Shown here in pieces: positions 25,983 to 35,475 of a stretch of 64,000 nt of DNA; positions within the stretch are counted from its first letter, which is position 1; each line of letters starts with the position of its first letter. Source of the DNA: Pseudarthrobacter phenanthrenivorans Sphe3 (lineage in GTDB: Bacteria > Actinomycetota > Actinomycetes > Actinomycetales > Micrococcaceae); assembly GCF_000189535.1 (NCBI RefSeq), contig NC_015145.1:1674001-1738000 (forward strand). The letters run 5' to 3'. Below the pieces are notes generated by a model, which searched no databases, was not told where the DNA came from, and saw nothing but the letters and a program-made list of their open reading frames with translations. The translations under genes were made by a program, and so were the position numbers.

Positions 25983-26011
25983 GTGCACCCGGCATTCCGT
26001 GCCGGGTGCAC
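25983..26011. repeat. Perfect hairpin between lpdA and the E2 gene
   Basis: A 12-base-pair stem (25983-25994 with 26000-26011) with loop TTCCG, 26 bases past the lpdA stop. No U-run follows on the minus strand, so partial termination or mRNA stabilisation is more likely than full termination. Confidence 0.65.
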
Positions 26012-26036
26012 CAGGCCCTGTGGTGCTTGGGGGAGA

Positions 26037-27419
26037 CTAGCCGTGAAGGGGCTTGCCCGCGAGTGCCAGGTGGGCTTCGCCCAGGGCTTCGTTCTGGGTG
26101 GGGTGGGCGTGCACCAGCTGCGCCACATCCTCGGGGTAGGCTTCCCAGTTCACGATCAGCTGGGCTTCGCCGACCTGCTCGCCCATGCGGGCGCCGATCA
26201 TGTGGACGCCCACCACGGGGCCGTCCTTCTGGCGGACCAGTTTGACCAGGCCGGAGGTGCCCAGGATGGAGCTCTTGCCGTTGCCGGCCAGGTTGTATTC
26301 CTGCGTCTGTACCTGGTCCTCGCCGAACTTCTCCTTGGCTGCTTTTTCGGTGTAGCCAACCGTGGCGATTTCGGGCTCCGAGTAGGTGACCTTGGGGATG
26401 TTGATGTCTTCGACGACCACGGGCTTCAGGCCGGCGATTTCCTCGGCCACGAAGATGCCCTGCTGGTAGCCGCGGTGCGCCAGCTGCACGCCGGGGACGA
26501 TGTCGCCCACCGCGTAGATGTTGCCGACGCCGGTGTGCAGGCGCTCGTTGGTGATGACGAAGCCGCGGTCGATGGTGATTCCCGCTTCCTCGTAGCCCAG
26601 GTTGGCGGTGACGGGGCCGCGGCCGACGGCGACCAGGAGGAGGTCGGCTTCGAACGTCTTGCCGTCCACCAGGGTGACCTTGACGCCGTCGTCGTTCTGC
26701 TCAACGCCCTGGAAGAACACTCCGGTGGAGAACTTGATGCCGCGCTTCTTGAAGGCACGCTCGAAGTTCTTGACGATGGTGGCGTCCTCGTTGGGGACCA
26801 GCGAGGGCAGGCCTTCCACGATGGTGACATCCACACCGAAGGACTTCCAGACAGAGGCGAACTCGACGCCGATCACGCCGCCGCCCAGGATGATGGCGCT
26901 CTTGGGGATGAAGTCCATGGTCAGCGCCTGGTCGGAGGTGATGACCTTGCCCCCGAGCTCCAGGCCGGGCAGGGTGCGCGAGTAGGAGCCGGTGGCAAGG
27001 ACGATGTTCTTGCCCTTGTAGGCGGTGCCGTTCACCACGACGGTGTCGGTGCCCTGCAGCTTGCCTTCACCTTCGATGACGGTGATGCCCTTGGACTTGA
27101 TGAGTCCCTGGAGGCCCTTGTACTTGCCGGCGATGATGCCGTCCTTGTACGCGTTGACGGCATTGATGTCGATGCTGTCCAGGGTGACGTTCACGCCGTA
27201 CTTGGCGGAGTCGCGGGCGTGGTCGGCCAGCTCCGCGGAGTGCAGGAGGGCCTTGGTGGGGATGCAGCCGTTGTGGAGGCAGGTGCCGCCCAGCTTGGCT
27301 TTCTCCACGAGGCCGACGGTGAGGCCAAGCTGTACTGCCCGCAGCGCGGCGGCGTATCCGCCGCTGCCGCCACCGAGTACCAGGATGTCGAATTCTTGCG
27401 CAGTTGCCTGATCGGCCAC
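26037..27419 (-). CDS. lpdA: Dihydrolipoyl dehydrogenase (E3)
   Basis: Flavoprotein that reoxidises dihydrolipoyl groups with NAD+. The 460-residue product has the FAD loop [11 protein letters not shown] near the N-terminus and the redox disulfide GGTCLHNGC. The NAD domain carries [13 protein letters not shown], the second FAD motif is YAVGDIVPG, and the C-terminal His-Glu pair is in [13 protein letters not shown]. The GTG start has a ribosome site (gagggag). It precedes the E2 gene on the same strand and supplies E3 for its complexes. Confidence 0.96.
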   Translation of the reverse strand: MADQATAQEFDILVLGGGSGGYAAALRAVQLGLTVGLVEKAKLGGTCLHNGCIPTKALLHSAELADHARDSAKYGVNVTLDSIDINAVNAYKDGIIAGKYKGLQGLIKSKGITVIEGEGKLQGTDTVVVNGTAYKGKNIVLATGSYSRTLPGLELGGKVITSDQALTMDFIPKSAIILGGGVIGVEFASVWKSFGVDVTIVEGLPSLVPNEDATIVKNFERAFKKRGIKFSTGVFFQGVEQNDDGVKVTLVDGKTFEADLLLVAVGRGPVTANLGYEEAGITIDRGFVITNERLHTGVGNIYAVGDIVPGVQLAHRGYQQGIFVAEEIAGLKPVVVEDINIPKVTYSEPEIATVGYTEKAAKEKFGEDQVQTQEYNLAGNGKSSILGTSGLVKLVRQKDGPVVGVHMIGARMGEQVGEAQLIVNWEAYPEDVAQLVHAHPTQNEALGEAHLALAGKPLHG

Positions 27420-27606
27420 TTAAACGCTCCCTCGCGTGAACGATGACGCGTTCTCCGCGCATCATCTGGTCTTGGAACTTGCACTGCCGTGATTATGCCA
27501 GCAGGCCAATTCTCTTGCATTTGTGACTACCGTGGTTCACCTTAGCGAACCACTTATCCATGCTCCACCCTGGCACCACGTTTGTGGAGCGCTTGTGTCG
27601 AGTGTC

Positions 27607-27650
27607 ACGCGGCTTTGTGGCACAGGGATCACCGTCCCGCAAAGCCGCGT
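27607..27650. repeat. Inverted repeat after pepA
   Basis: An 11-base-pair stem (27607-27617 with 27640-27650) lies 26 bases past the pepA stop and upstream of lpdA on the same strand. No U-run follows, so it is a weak terminator candidate. Confidence 0.5.
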
Positions 27651-27675
27651 CACAGGGGCTGCAACTGGGCCTGGG

Positions 27676-29202
27676 TCAGGCGGCAGCAGCCAGGATGTCC
27701 TCGACATACGCCACCAGGGTCCGGACGGTGCAGCCCGTTCCCTGCTTGTGGGTGTAGCCGTAGGGGCTTCCGTTGTTAAAGGATGGTCCGGCGATGTCGA
27801 TGTGGGCCCAGGGGATCTGTTCTCCGTCCTTGCCCTTGCCGACGAATTCGCGGAGGAACACGGCAGCCGTCATCATGCCGCCGTGGCGTTCGCCGATGTT
27901 CGCGAGGTCGGCCACCTGCGAATCAAGGCTGGGGCGCAGTTCCTCGGGCAGCGGCATGGGCCAGACCAGTTCCCCGGCGCGGTCCGCTGCCGTCTTCAGT
28001 GCCCCCGTCACGCTGTCCGAGCCCATGACGCCTGCCGTCCTGTTGCCCAGGGCGATGAGCTGCGCGCCCGTCAGGGTTGCCACGTCGATGATGGCGTCCG
28101 GGTATTCACCGCTGGCGGCCACGATTCCGTCGGCCATCACCAGGCGCCCCTCGGCATCCGTGTTCAGGACCTCCACGGTCTTGCCGCCGAACATGGTCAG
28201 GACGTCGGCAGGCCGTGAGGCCGCGCCCGACGGCATGTTTTCGGCAATGCAGAGCCAGGCGGTGGCTTTGACCGGCAGGCCGAGCCCCGCCAGGGCGAGG
28301 ACAGTATTAAGGACGACGGCGGCGCCCGCCATGTCGCTCTTCATGTCGCCCATGCCCAGGGCGGGCTTGATGGAAATGCCGCCGGTATCGAAGGTGATTC
28401 CCTTGCCGACGAGGGCGATCTTCGACGTTGCCTTGGCGGGGGAGTACTCCACCTTGACCAGCCGGGGCTGGCGGGCGGAGCCTTTGCCCACGCCCATGAT
28501 GCCGCCGAAGCCTTCCTTTTCAAGCCGCTTTTCGTCCCACACGGTGACTTTCACCGGGAGGCCCTTTGCCAGGTCCTTGGCGGCCTCGGCAAAGGTTTCG
28601 GGGTAGAGATGGCTGGGCGGCTGGTTAACCAGGGAACGGGTGGCGTTGACTGCCTTGCCCAGGAGCGCGGCCCGCTTGAGCGCCGCCTGGATGTCCTTAT
28701 GGTCGGCCAGTTCCGTGAAGATGACCGCGTTGCGGACAGGATCCTTCAGCCCGTCCTTCGAGGACCGGAACTCGGTGAAGGAGTAGGCGCCGAGGGCGGC
28801 ACCTTCCGCAACGGCCGCGACGTCGGCCACGGACGCCGTCGGAAATGCGAGGGCAACCGTGGCGAGGCCGGCAAGCTGGCGGATGGCGCTTCCCGCCGCC
28901 CGCCGCAGGGCTTCTCCGGCCAGCGGGTTTGCAGCGGAAACCTTGCCCACGCCCGCCAGGACCAGGATGCCTGCGCCCGTTTCGGGGAGGCCGGGCAGGC
29001 GCACCAGCTGGTCGGCGGCACCGGTGACGCCGAGGCCCTTGAGCGAATCGGCCAGCGCCTCGGCGGATTTGGCCGTCAGCGGGTTGTCCAGGAGGACCGG
29101 GCCGTCCGCAGCCTGCCCCACGCCAATGACCACAGCGTCAGTGGGGCTCTTCTTAAGGTCCCGCGAGAGGGTACTAAGGTTGATTTCAGTATTCTTGACC
29201 AC
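27676..29202 (-). CDS. pepA: Leucyl aminopeptidase (M17)
   Basis: A 508-residue cytosolic M17 aminopeptidase that removes N-terminal residues from peptides using two metal ions. The signature NTDAEGRL is present, followed by VMADG. The metal/catalytic Lys lies in LVGKGITFDTGGISIKP, and LTGAQLIALG follows near the C-terminal domain. The GTG at 29202 is chosen because gaggac lies eight bases upstream and the conserved domain starts there. A GTG further up gives a non-conserved N-terminus. A pepB/pepA gene close to dlaT is also seen in mycobacteria. Confidence 0.95.
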   Translation of the reverse strand: MVKNTEINLSTLSRDLKKSPTDAVVIGVGQAADGPVLLDNPLTAKSAEALADSLKGLGVTGAADQLVRLPGLPETGAGILVLAGVGKVSAANPLAGEALRRAAGSAIRQLAGLATVALAFPTASVADVAAVAEGAALGAYSFTEFRSSKDGLKDPVRNAVIFTELADHKDIQAALKRAALLGKAVNATRSLVNQPPSHLYPETFAEAAKDLAKGLPVKVTVWDEKRLEKEGFGGIMGVGKGSARQPRLVKVEYSPAKATSKIALVGKGITFDTGGISIKPALGMGDMKSDMAGAAVVLNTVLALAGLGLPVKATAWLCIAENMPSGAASRPADVLTMFGGKTVEVLNTDAEGRLVMADGIVAASGEYPDAIIDVATLTGAQLIALGNRTAGVMGSDSVTGALKTAADRAGELVWPMPLPEELRPSLDSQVADLANIGERHGGMMTAAVFLREFVGKGKDGEQIPWAHIDIAGPSFNNGSPYGYTHKQGTGCTVRTLVAYVEDILAAAA

Positions 29203-29459
29203 GCGGATCAGTCCTCGATTCTCGAAAGATGCTCGGGCAGGGGTGCATGTTCGGCGCTCTGCCATGGTTGCCCGGTACGGCCGTTCGGAACGCAGTCCGG
29301 GTGTCTGCCGGCCCGGCTGGCGGGCCAGTTCCGATCGTAGCCCTTCCCTGCCGCGGCCGGAGAATTTGATGAGATGTCCGCCACACAGGGTGCCGGAATG
29401 CCCGGTTCTCCCGGCGCGTTATAAGGATTGTCCACCCTGGCCTCTGAAAGGAACATGCC

Positions 29460-30398
29460 GTGCTTGAACGGATCTCCGGCTCCCTGCTGGACCCTGACTC
29501 GCTCTACGCGAGCAACATTGAGCTGTTCCACAGCCCTGAGCTCCGCGGGCTAAACCTGGTGATGGGATTCACCGGCTTCGCCGACGCCGGGCATGTGGTG
29601 AAGCAGATCAATGCGGAACTGCTTGACTCCCTCGACGCACAGCCGGTGGCCGTGTTCGACGCGGACCAGTTGATCGACTACCGCTCGCGGCGGCCGCACC
29701 TGACGTTCGTCGAGGACCATCTCCAGGACTACCAGGAGCCGCGGCTGGCCCTGTACCGGCTCGTGGACGGGCTGGGCAAGCCGTTCCTCCTCCTTGCAGG
29801 CTTCGAACCGGACCTGCAGTGGGAGCGTTTCGCCCGCGCAGTGGTGGGGATCGTGGAAAAACTGGACGTCAACCTGGTGACCTGGATCCACTCCATCCCG
29901 ATGCCGGTACCGCACACCCGGCCCGTTGGCGTGACCGTGCACGGCAACCGCCCGGACCTCATTGAGGGCATTTCGGTCTGGAAGCCCACCGTTGAGGTTC
30001 CGGCCGCGGTGGGCCACATCCTGGAACTTCGGCTGGTGGAGGCCGGGCGCAATGTCGCCGGATACGTCATCCACGTGCCCCATTACCTGGCAGAGGCCGA
30101 GTACCCCATTGCTGCCGTGGCCGGTCTCGAATACCTGGGCGCGGCCACCTCGCTGATGCTGCCTACGGACAGGCTTCGCGAAGCCGGCCGTGAAGTCAGC
30201 CGGCAGATCGCCGAGCAAATAGATGCTTCCGAGGACGTGCAGCAGGTGGTGTCCCGCCTGGAGACGCGGTACGACGAAAAGGCTGACGGCATCGTGCGGC
30301 GCTCGCTCCTCGCCGACGAAAACGACGAGCTGCCCAATGCCGACGACCTCGGCGCTGCGGTGGAAGCCTACCTTGCCCGGGAGAACCCCGGGCAGTAG
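29460..30398 (+). CDS. PAC2-family protein
   Basis: A 312-residue protein of the PAC2 (proteasome assembly chaperone 2) superfamily, recognised by LNLVMGFTGFADAGHVV, VFDADQLIDYRSRRP and GVTVHGNRPDL. In archaea and eukaryotes such proteins help assemble proteasomes. Bacterial members are widespread in actinobacteria, including species without proteasomes, so the role is unclear. The C-terminal 60 residues are charged and helical. GTG start with aaagga eight bases upstream; a TATAAG -10-like element lies at 29420. It is divergent from pepA. Confidence 0.88.
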   Translation: MLERISGSLLDPDSLYASNIELFHSPELRGLNLVMGFTGFADAGHVVKQINAELLDSLDAQPVAVFDADQLIDYRSRRPHLTFVEDHLQDYQEPRLALYRLVDGLGKPFLLLAGFEPDLQWERFARAVVGIVEKLDVNLVTWIHSIPMPVPHTRPVGVTVHGNRPDLIEGISVWKPTVEVPAAVGHILELRLVEAGRNVAGYVIHVPHYLAEAEYPIAAVAGLEYLGAATSLMLPTDRLREAGREVSRQIAEQIDASEDVQQVVSRLETRYDEKADGIVRRSLLADENDELPNADDLGAAVEAYLARENPGQ

Positions 30399-30454
30399 CA
30401 GCCGCCCGGCCAGTAGGCCGCCGCCTGCTGACCGGGCGGCTGCGGGAGTAACGG

Positions 30455-30460
30455 CATAAT
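30455..30460 (+). promoter_or_regulatory. Candidate -10 element of a leaderless MFS gene promoter
   Basis: CATAAT, five of six to consensus, ends six bases before the GTG at 30467. No clear -35 was seen at normal distance. Confidence 0.5.
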
Positions 30461-30466
30461 GAAGGG

Positions 30467-31813
30467 GTGACTTCACCCCGCGCCTGGCTTATCTGGACCA
30501 TTGGAATATTTGGATACCTGGTAGCTGTGGCGCAGCGCACGTCCTTCGGTGTGGTTGGGCTGGAGGCCACCGAACGCTTCAATGCCAGCGCGTCGGCGAT
30601 CTCGTTCTTCACAGTCCTCCAGCTCCTTGTCTACGCCGGCCTCCAGATCCCGGTGGGCGTGCTCGTGGACAGGTTCGGTTCCCGGGCCATGATCGCCGGG
30701 GGTGCCGTCCTCATGGGGCTGGGCCAGCTCCAGCTCGCGTTTGCGGACAGCATTCCAGGAGGCGTGGCCGGCAGGGTGCTGGTGGGGGCGGGGGACGCCA
30801 TGACCTTCATCTCGGTGATCCGGCTCATTCCGCTGTGGTTCGCCCCTGCCAGGGTGCCGTTGGTCACCCAGCTGACGGGCATGTCCGGCCAGTTGGGCCA
30901 ACTGTTCAGCGTCATCCCCTTTGCTTTCGTGCTCCACCTCTCAGGCTGGACCCCGGCGTTCCTGATGCTGGCAGGCATGTCCGCCCTCGCCGTCGTGCTG
31001 GTCCTCCTCCTGCTGCAGGATGTCCCCCCGGGCACCGAGCGGCCGGCGGCTCACCAGGGGCTCAGGGCCACCGGCGCATCCCTCGCCCGTGCATGGCGCC
31101 AGCCGGGGACCCGGCTGGGAATGTGGAGCCACTTCACCATCCAGTTCAGCGGCACGGTGTTTGCCATGACGTGGGGCTACCCGTTCCTCATCTCCGGGCA
31201 GGGGCTGGACGCCGGCACCGTGGCCGCCCTGATGGCCCTCTATGTCGCGGCCGCCATGGCCGTGGGACCGTTCATCGGGCGCTTCGTTTCCCGGCATCCG
31301 CTTCGGCGCTCCACCATGGTGCTCCTGATTGCGGGTGCCACGGCCGGAGCCTGGGCTGCCGTCCTGCTGACTCCCGGCAGGGCGCCGCTGTGGCTCCTGG
31401 CCGGACTGGTGGTGGTGCTCGCGGTGGGCGGGCCGGGTTCCATGATCGGCTTTGACTTCGCCCGCACCTTCAATCCCGCACACCGGATGGGTACGGCCAC
31501 CGGGATCGTCAACGTGGGAGGCTTCATCGCCGCCCTTGTGGCGATCTTCCTGATTGGCCTGGTGCTGGACGTCCTGTTCGCCAGCGGCTTCTCCAACGGT
31601 GTCCTCTACGGGCTCGACCCGTTCAGGATTGCCATGAGCGTCCAGTTCCTGCTGCTGGGCCTTGGAGCGGGAGCGATGCTGGTGTGCCGCCGGAAAGTGC
31701 GGCGCCAAATGGCGGCGCAGGGCGTTGTTGTGCCGCCCCTGCGTAACGCCCTTGCCCGCCAGCGCCGGGAAAGCCTCGCCAGGCGCCGGCAGGCCTCGGT
31801 CAAGGACCGGTGA
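30467..31813 (+). CDS. Major facilitator superfamily transporter
   Basis: A 448-residue protein with about 12 hydrophobic segments. The loop after the second helix has the MFS motif A form VDRFGSRAMIAGG (about 70-82), and the matching half-site RFVSRHPLRRSTM lies in the second half. The C-terminal tail is basic (RRKVRRQMAAQG, RRRQASVKDR). The substrate is unknown; relatives are annotated as nitrate/nitrite-like or generic permeases. The start codon follows a -10 element directly. Confidence 0.88.
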   Translation: MTSPRAWLIWTIGIFGYLVAVAQRTSFGVVGLEATERFNASASAISFFTVLQLLVYAGLQIPVGVLVDRFGSRAMIAGGAVLMGLGQLQLAFADSIPGGVAGRVLVGAGDAMTFISVIRLIPLWFAPARVPLVTQLTGMSGQLGQLFSVIPFAFVLHLSGWTPAFLMLAGMSALAVVLVLLLLQDVPPGTERPAAHQGLRATGASLARAWRQPGTRLGMWSHFTIQFSGTVFAMTWGYPFLISGQGLDAGTVAALMALYVAAAMAVGPFIGRFVSRHPLRRSTMVLLIAGATAGAWAAVLLTPGRAPLWLLAGLVVVLAVGGPGSMIGFDFARTFNPAHRMGTATGIVNVGGFIAALVAIFLIGLVLDVLFASGFSNGVLYGLDPFRIAMSVQFLLLGLGAGAMLVCRRKVRRQMAAQGVVVPPLRNALARQRRESLARRRQASVKDR

Positions 31814-31914
31814 GACTGTTCCTCCACAGCCCGGGTTACCCACATGGTGCCGGGTTGCCCACATAGGGGCATTGCGTTCTTAACCAGGACGTGCAGCCGG
31901 CGAATGCTTGAGCC

Positions 31915-33255
31915 ATGACACCTCCAGAACACCTCACGGTCCGCGGTCCGGAAGACATCCTCGGTTTCATTCCCCACTCGCTGGGATACTGGCCGGCCAA
32001 TAGCCTGGTCGCCATGACACTGCAGGGCAAGAGCCTCGGAGCCACCCTGCGGCTGGACCTGCCGGAGCGTGATGTCCTGGCCGCACCTTCAAAGTACCTG
32101 CGGGCTGTCCGGGGCTACCTCGAAGCGGACAAGGAGGCGGACGGCACCTTGCTGGCGATCTTCACCGGCAACGGCGGCATGGCCGTCCCGTCCATGTACG
32201 ACGGTTTGCTGGCCGGCCTGGACTCAATGCTGGAAAGGGCCGGACTGCCAGTCCGGGAAGCCTGGTATATCGGGGATGACTACTGGCGGGATGCGTGGTG
32301 CATCGATGCTTCATGCTGCCCACCGCCAGGCCGCCCCATCCAGCAGATCCGGGACAGCCTGCTCAGCACGGAGATGGTGTACCGGGGAAGCAGCGTAGGA
32401 CCGCCGCCTGGGGCTTGTCCCGCCCCCGGCCCGGTGCCGGCCAGGCACGTCGACGCGGTGTTGGAGGCCGAGGCCGTGTGGTCGGCCCAGTTGGACCTGC
32501 GGCGGCAGAGCCGGCCGCAGTTCGACGCAGTGCTCCGGCAGTGGGAAGCGGCCCTGGCCCGCCGTTCCGTGGATGCTGCCCGTTCCGCGGATGCCGGCCG
32601 TTCAGTGGATGCTGCCCGTCCCGTGGATGATGGGCGGGCGCCCGCACACTCGGACGCCTTCCTGCGGGCTACGCTCCTGGTGCCGGCTTGGCGTGACGCG
32701 GTCCTGGTCATGGCTGCGGCAGGGAAAGTGGCGGCGACGGCCGGAGCCGAGGCATTCGGCATCTTCAGCAGCCAGGTGGATTTGGGCCCGCTTGAGCCTG
32801 CGGCGGAAGACGCCGGGAGGGAAACAGTTCCTTCCGGAACGGTGGCTTCCGGTCCTCCCTCCTTTGCCATGCCTGCCGGGGAGACAGGTGACCACCAGGA
32901 GAGCCTGCTGCTGTCCGCCAGCTGGCGAGGAACACCCGGCTATGGGGAGGTCCTGATGGGGGAGGCGCCGGCGGTACCGCAATGGAGGACGCTCGATTCC
33001 CTCGATCTTGTCCTGGGGCAGCTCGCCTTGCCGGGCGGGGCACCGGCGGCAGCCGCCCTGACGGGACGGGGCTGGATTGAATGGTGCCGGGGACGCGGCT
33101 CCTATGCGGCTGCCTACCTGGGTGAGGCCCTTGTCATCGAGCCCGGCTACCGCCTGGCGGAGTTGTTGCTGGAACTGGTCCGCCGTGGCACTTTGTGCGG
33201 ATGGGCCGCGCGGAAGGACGCCGCCTGGCAGAAATTCGGACCGGCCGCGGCCTGA
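31915..33255 (+). CDS. DUF4192 protein
   Basis: A 446-residue actinobacterial protein with the DUF4192 opening LTVRGPEDILGFIPHSLGYWPANSLVAM near its N-terminus and the C-terminal part ending in a helix-rich segment with GYRLAELLLELV. There is no membrane segment or signal peptide, and the role is unknown. Between the conserved halves lies a variable linker with four copies of a six-residue unit of the RSVDAA type (217-240). It follows the MFS gene by about 100 bases, a gap with two imperfect copies of a CCGGGTTnCCCACAT sequence. Confidence 0.85.
   Translation: MTPPEHLTVRGPEDILGFIPHSLGYWPANSLVAMTLQGKSLGATLRLDLPERDVLAAPSKYLRAVRGYLEADKEADGTLLAIFTGNGGMAVPSMYDGLLAGLDSMLERAGLPVREAWYIGDDYWRDAWCIDASCCPPPGRPIQQIRDSLLSTEMVYRGSSVGPPPGACPAPGPVPARHVDAVLEAEAVWSAQLDLRRQSRPQFDAVLRQWEAALARRSVDAARSADAGRSVDAARPVDDGRAPAHSDAFLRATLLVPAWRDAVLVMAAAGKVAATAGAEAFGIFSSQVDLGPLEPAAEDAGRETVPSGTVASGPPSFAMPAGETGDHQESLLLSASWRGTPGYGEVLMGEAPAVPQWRTLDSLDLVLGQLALPGGAPAAAALTGRGWIEWCRGRGSYAAAYLGEALVIEPGYRLAELLLELVRRGTLCGWAARKDAAWQKFGPAAA
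32563..32634 (+). repeat. Four 18-bp in-frame tandem repeats
   Basis: Four near-identical 18-base units, each coding for a variant of RSVDAA, lie in the linker of the DUF4192 protein. The length keeps the frame, so copy number could vary between strains. Confidence 0.85.
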
Positions 33256-33264
33256 CGGCGGGCG

Positions 33265-33310
33265 CCGGACTGGGCTGGCTGTGGTTACCGGACTGGGCTG
33301 GCTGTGGTTA
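33265..33310 (+). repeat. Perfect 23-bp tandem duplication upstream of sigA
   Basis: A 23-base unit beginning CCGGACTGGG occurs twice head to tail just after the DUF4192 stop. It sits in the 296-base gap before sigA. The rest of that gap shows a TTGACA hexamer at 33487-33492 but no -10 at normal spacing. Confidence 0.9.
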
Positions 33311-33551
33311 ACAGGATCTGCGGGGAGGTCGTATTCGGGGAAACGTGAGACAATGGTTGCCGAGACCCGGTTGGGTCCGTGTATCGAGCGCTCTTGGTTG
33401 TCCCTTTCCGGGAACATTACAGCGGCTCCGGCAGTTGTCATTAAAGACTCTGCCGGCCGTGGTGGCGCTTGGTTTCCACCACGGACTTGACAGGGTCATA
33501 GTGGTGTTGCCCGTATGGTGATTCCACAGACCACCGCTAGAAAGGTTTTCT

Positions 33552-34865
<1,314 letters not shown>

Positions 34866-34880
34866 ATCAACGGCCGGCAA

Positions 34881-34937
34881 CGCGGGGTCACTCAATGCCT
34901 CTTTATCCCCGGATGGAGGGCGTTGAGTGGCCCCGCG
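34881..34937 (+). terminator. sigA terminator
   Basis: A 19-base-pair stem (34881-34899 with 34919-34937), with a few G-T pairs and a 19-base loop, starts 15 bases after the sigA stop. Confidence 0.75.
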
Positions 34938-34953
34938 TCGCAGTTAAAAAGAA

Positions 34954-34983
34954 TTGGGACCCCACCGTGCGGTGGGGTCCCAA
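34954..34983. terminator. Second terminator between sigA and DUF7455
   Basis: A perfect 13-base-pair stem (34954-34966 with 34971-34983) with loop GTGC. On the minus strand it is followed by TTCTTTTTAAC, a good U-tract, so it ends the DUF7455 gene. Confidence 0.88.
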
Positions 34984-34998
34984 CAGCTTTCAGTGCGG

Positions 34999-35220
34999 CT
35001 AGTCGATTTCTACGGCTGCCTTCTCGTGAAGCTTGCCCGTCTCATCGTGCCAGTCGGAGCTCAACGGCTTGAGCGTTGCCTCCACTGCACGGGCGTGGTG
35101 GCCGCAGAACAGCAGCTCACCGCCGGAGGACTCCAATACAACCCGGACATAGGCCTGAGCTCCGCAACGGTCGCACCGGTCGAGTGCGTTGAGTGTGCGG
35201 TCTGCCACTGCTGTTGTCAT
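34999..35220 (-). CDS. DUF7455 zinc-ribbon-like protein
   Basis: A 73-residue protein with four likely zinc ligands: C16 and C19 in RCDRCGAQAYV, and C39 with H42 in LLFCGHHA. The pattern and size match the DUF7455 family of small actinobacterial proteins often found near sigA. Function is not known. The ATG has a strong ribosome site (aaggagg). It converges on sigA. Confidence 0.87.
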   Translation of the reverse strand: MTTAVADRTLNALDRCDRCGAQAYVRVVLESSGGELLFCGHHARAVEATLKPLSSDWHDETGKLHEKAAVEID

Positions 35221-35475
35221 GTCGGCCTCCTTAGTAGTTCAGTACGTCTATATAACCAGCATTCGTAACAAAACCATCGCAAGGATGGGGCAAGTTCGCT
35301 GTCCGCGTATCCGCAAGGTTGGCGCAAGATCCCGTCAGGCAACCGCCCTCCGCGCCACGTGGCGCGGTCCACATCCGCCTGCACGTGTGGCAGCAGGCCC
35401 TGGAGCGTGGAGCCGACTACCCTAGAGGGAGCGACCCCAGCCCCGCTGTTCCGTCCCTGAAGGAGTTCATTACCA

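Noticed and set aside
24589..26245. Ala/Gly/Ser/Cys-rich plus-strand frames
   Set aside because: They mirror the Ala/Pro-rich linkers and lipoyl domains of the E2 gene and have no independent support.
33487..33519. TTGACA and TATGGT as a sigA promoter
   Set aside because: The two hexamers are 21 bases apart, too far for a normal promoter.
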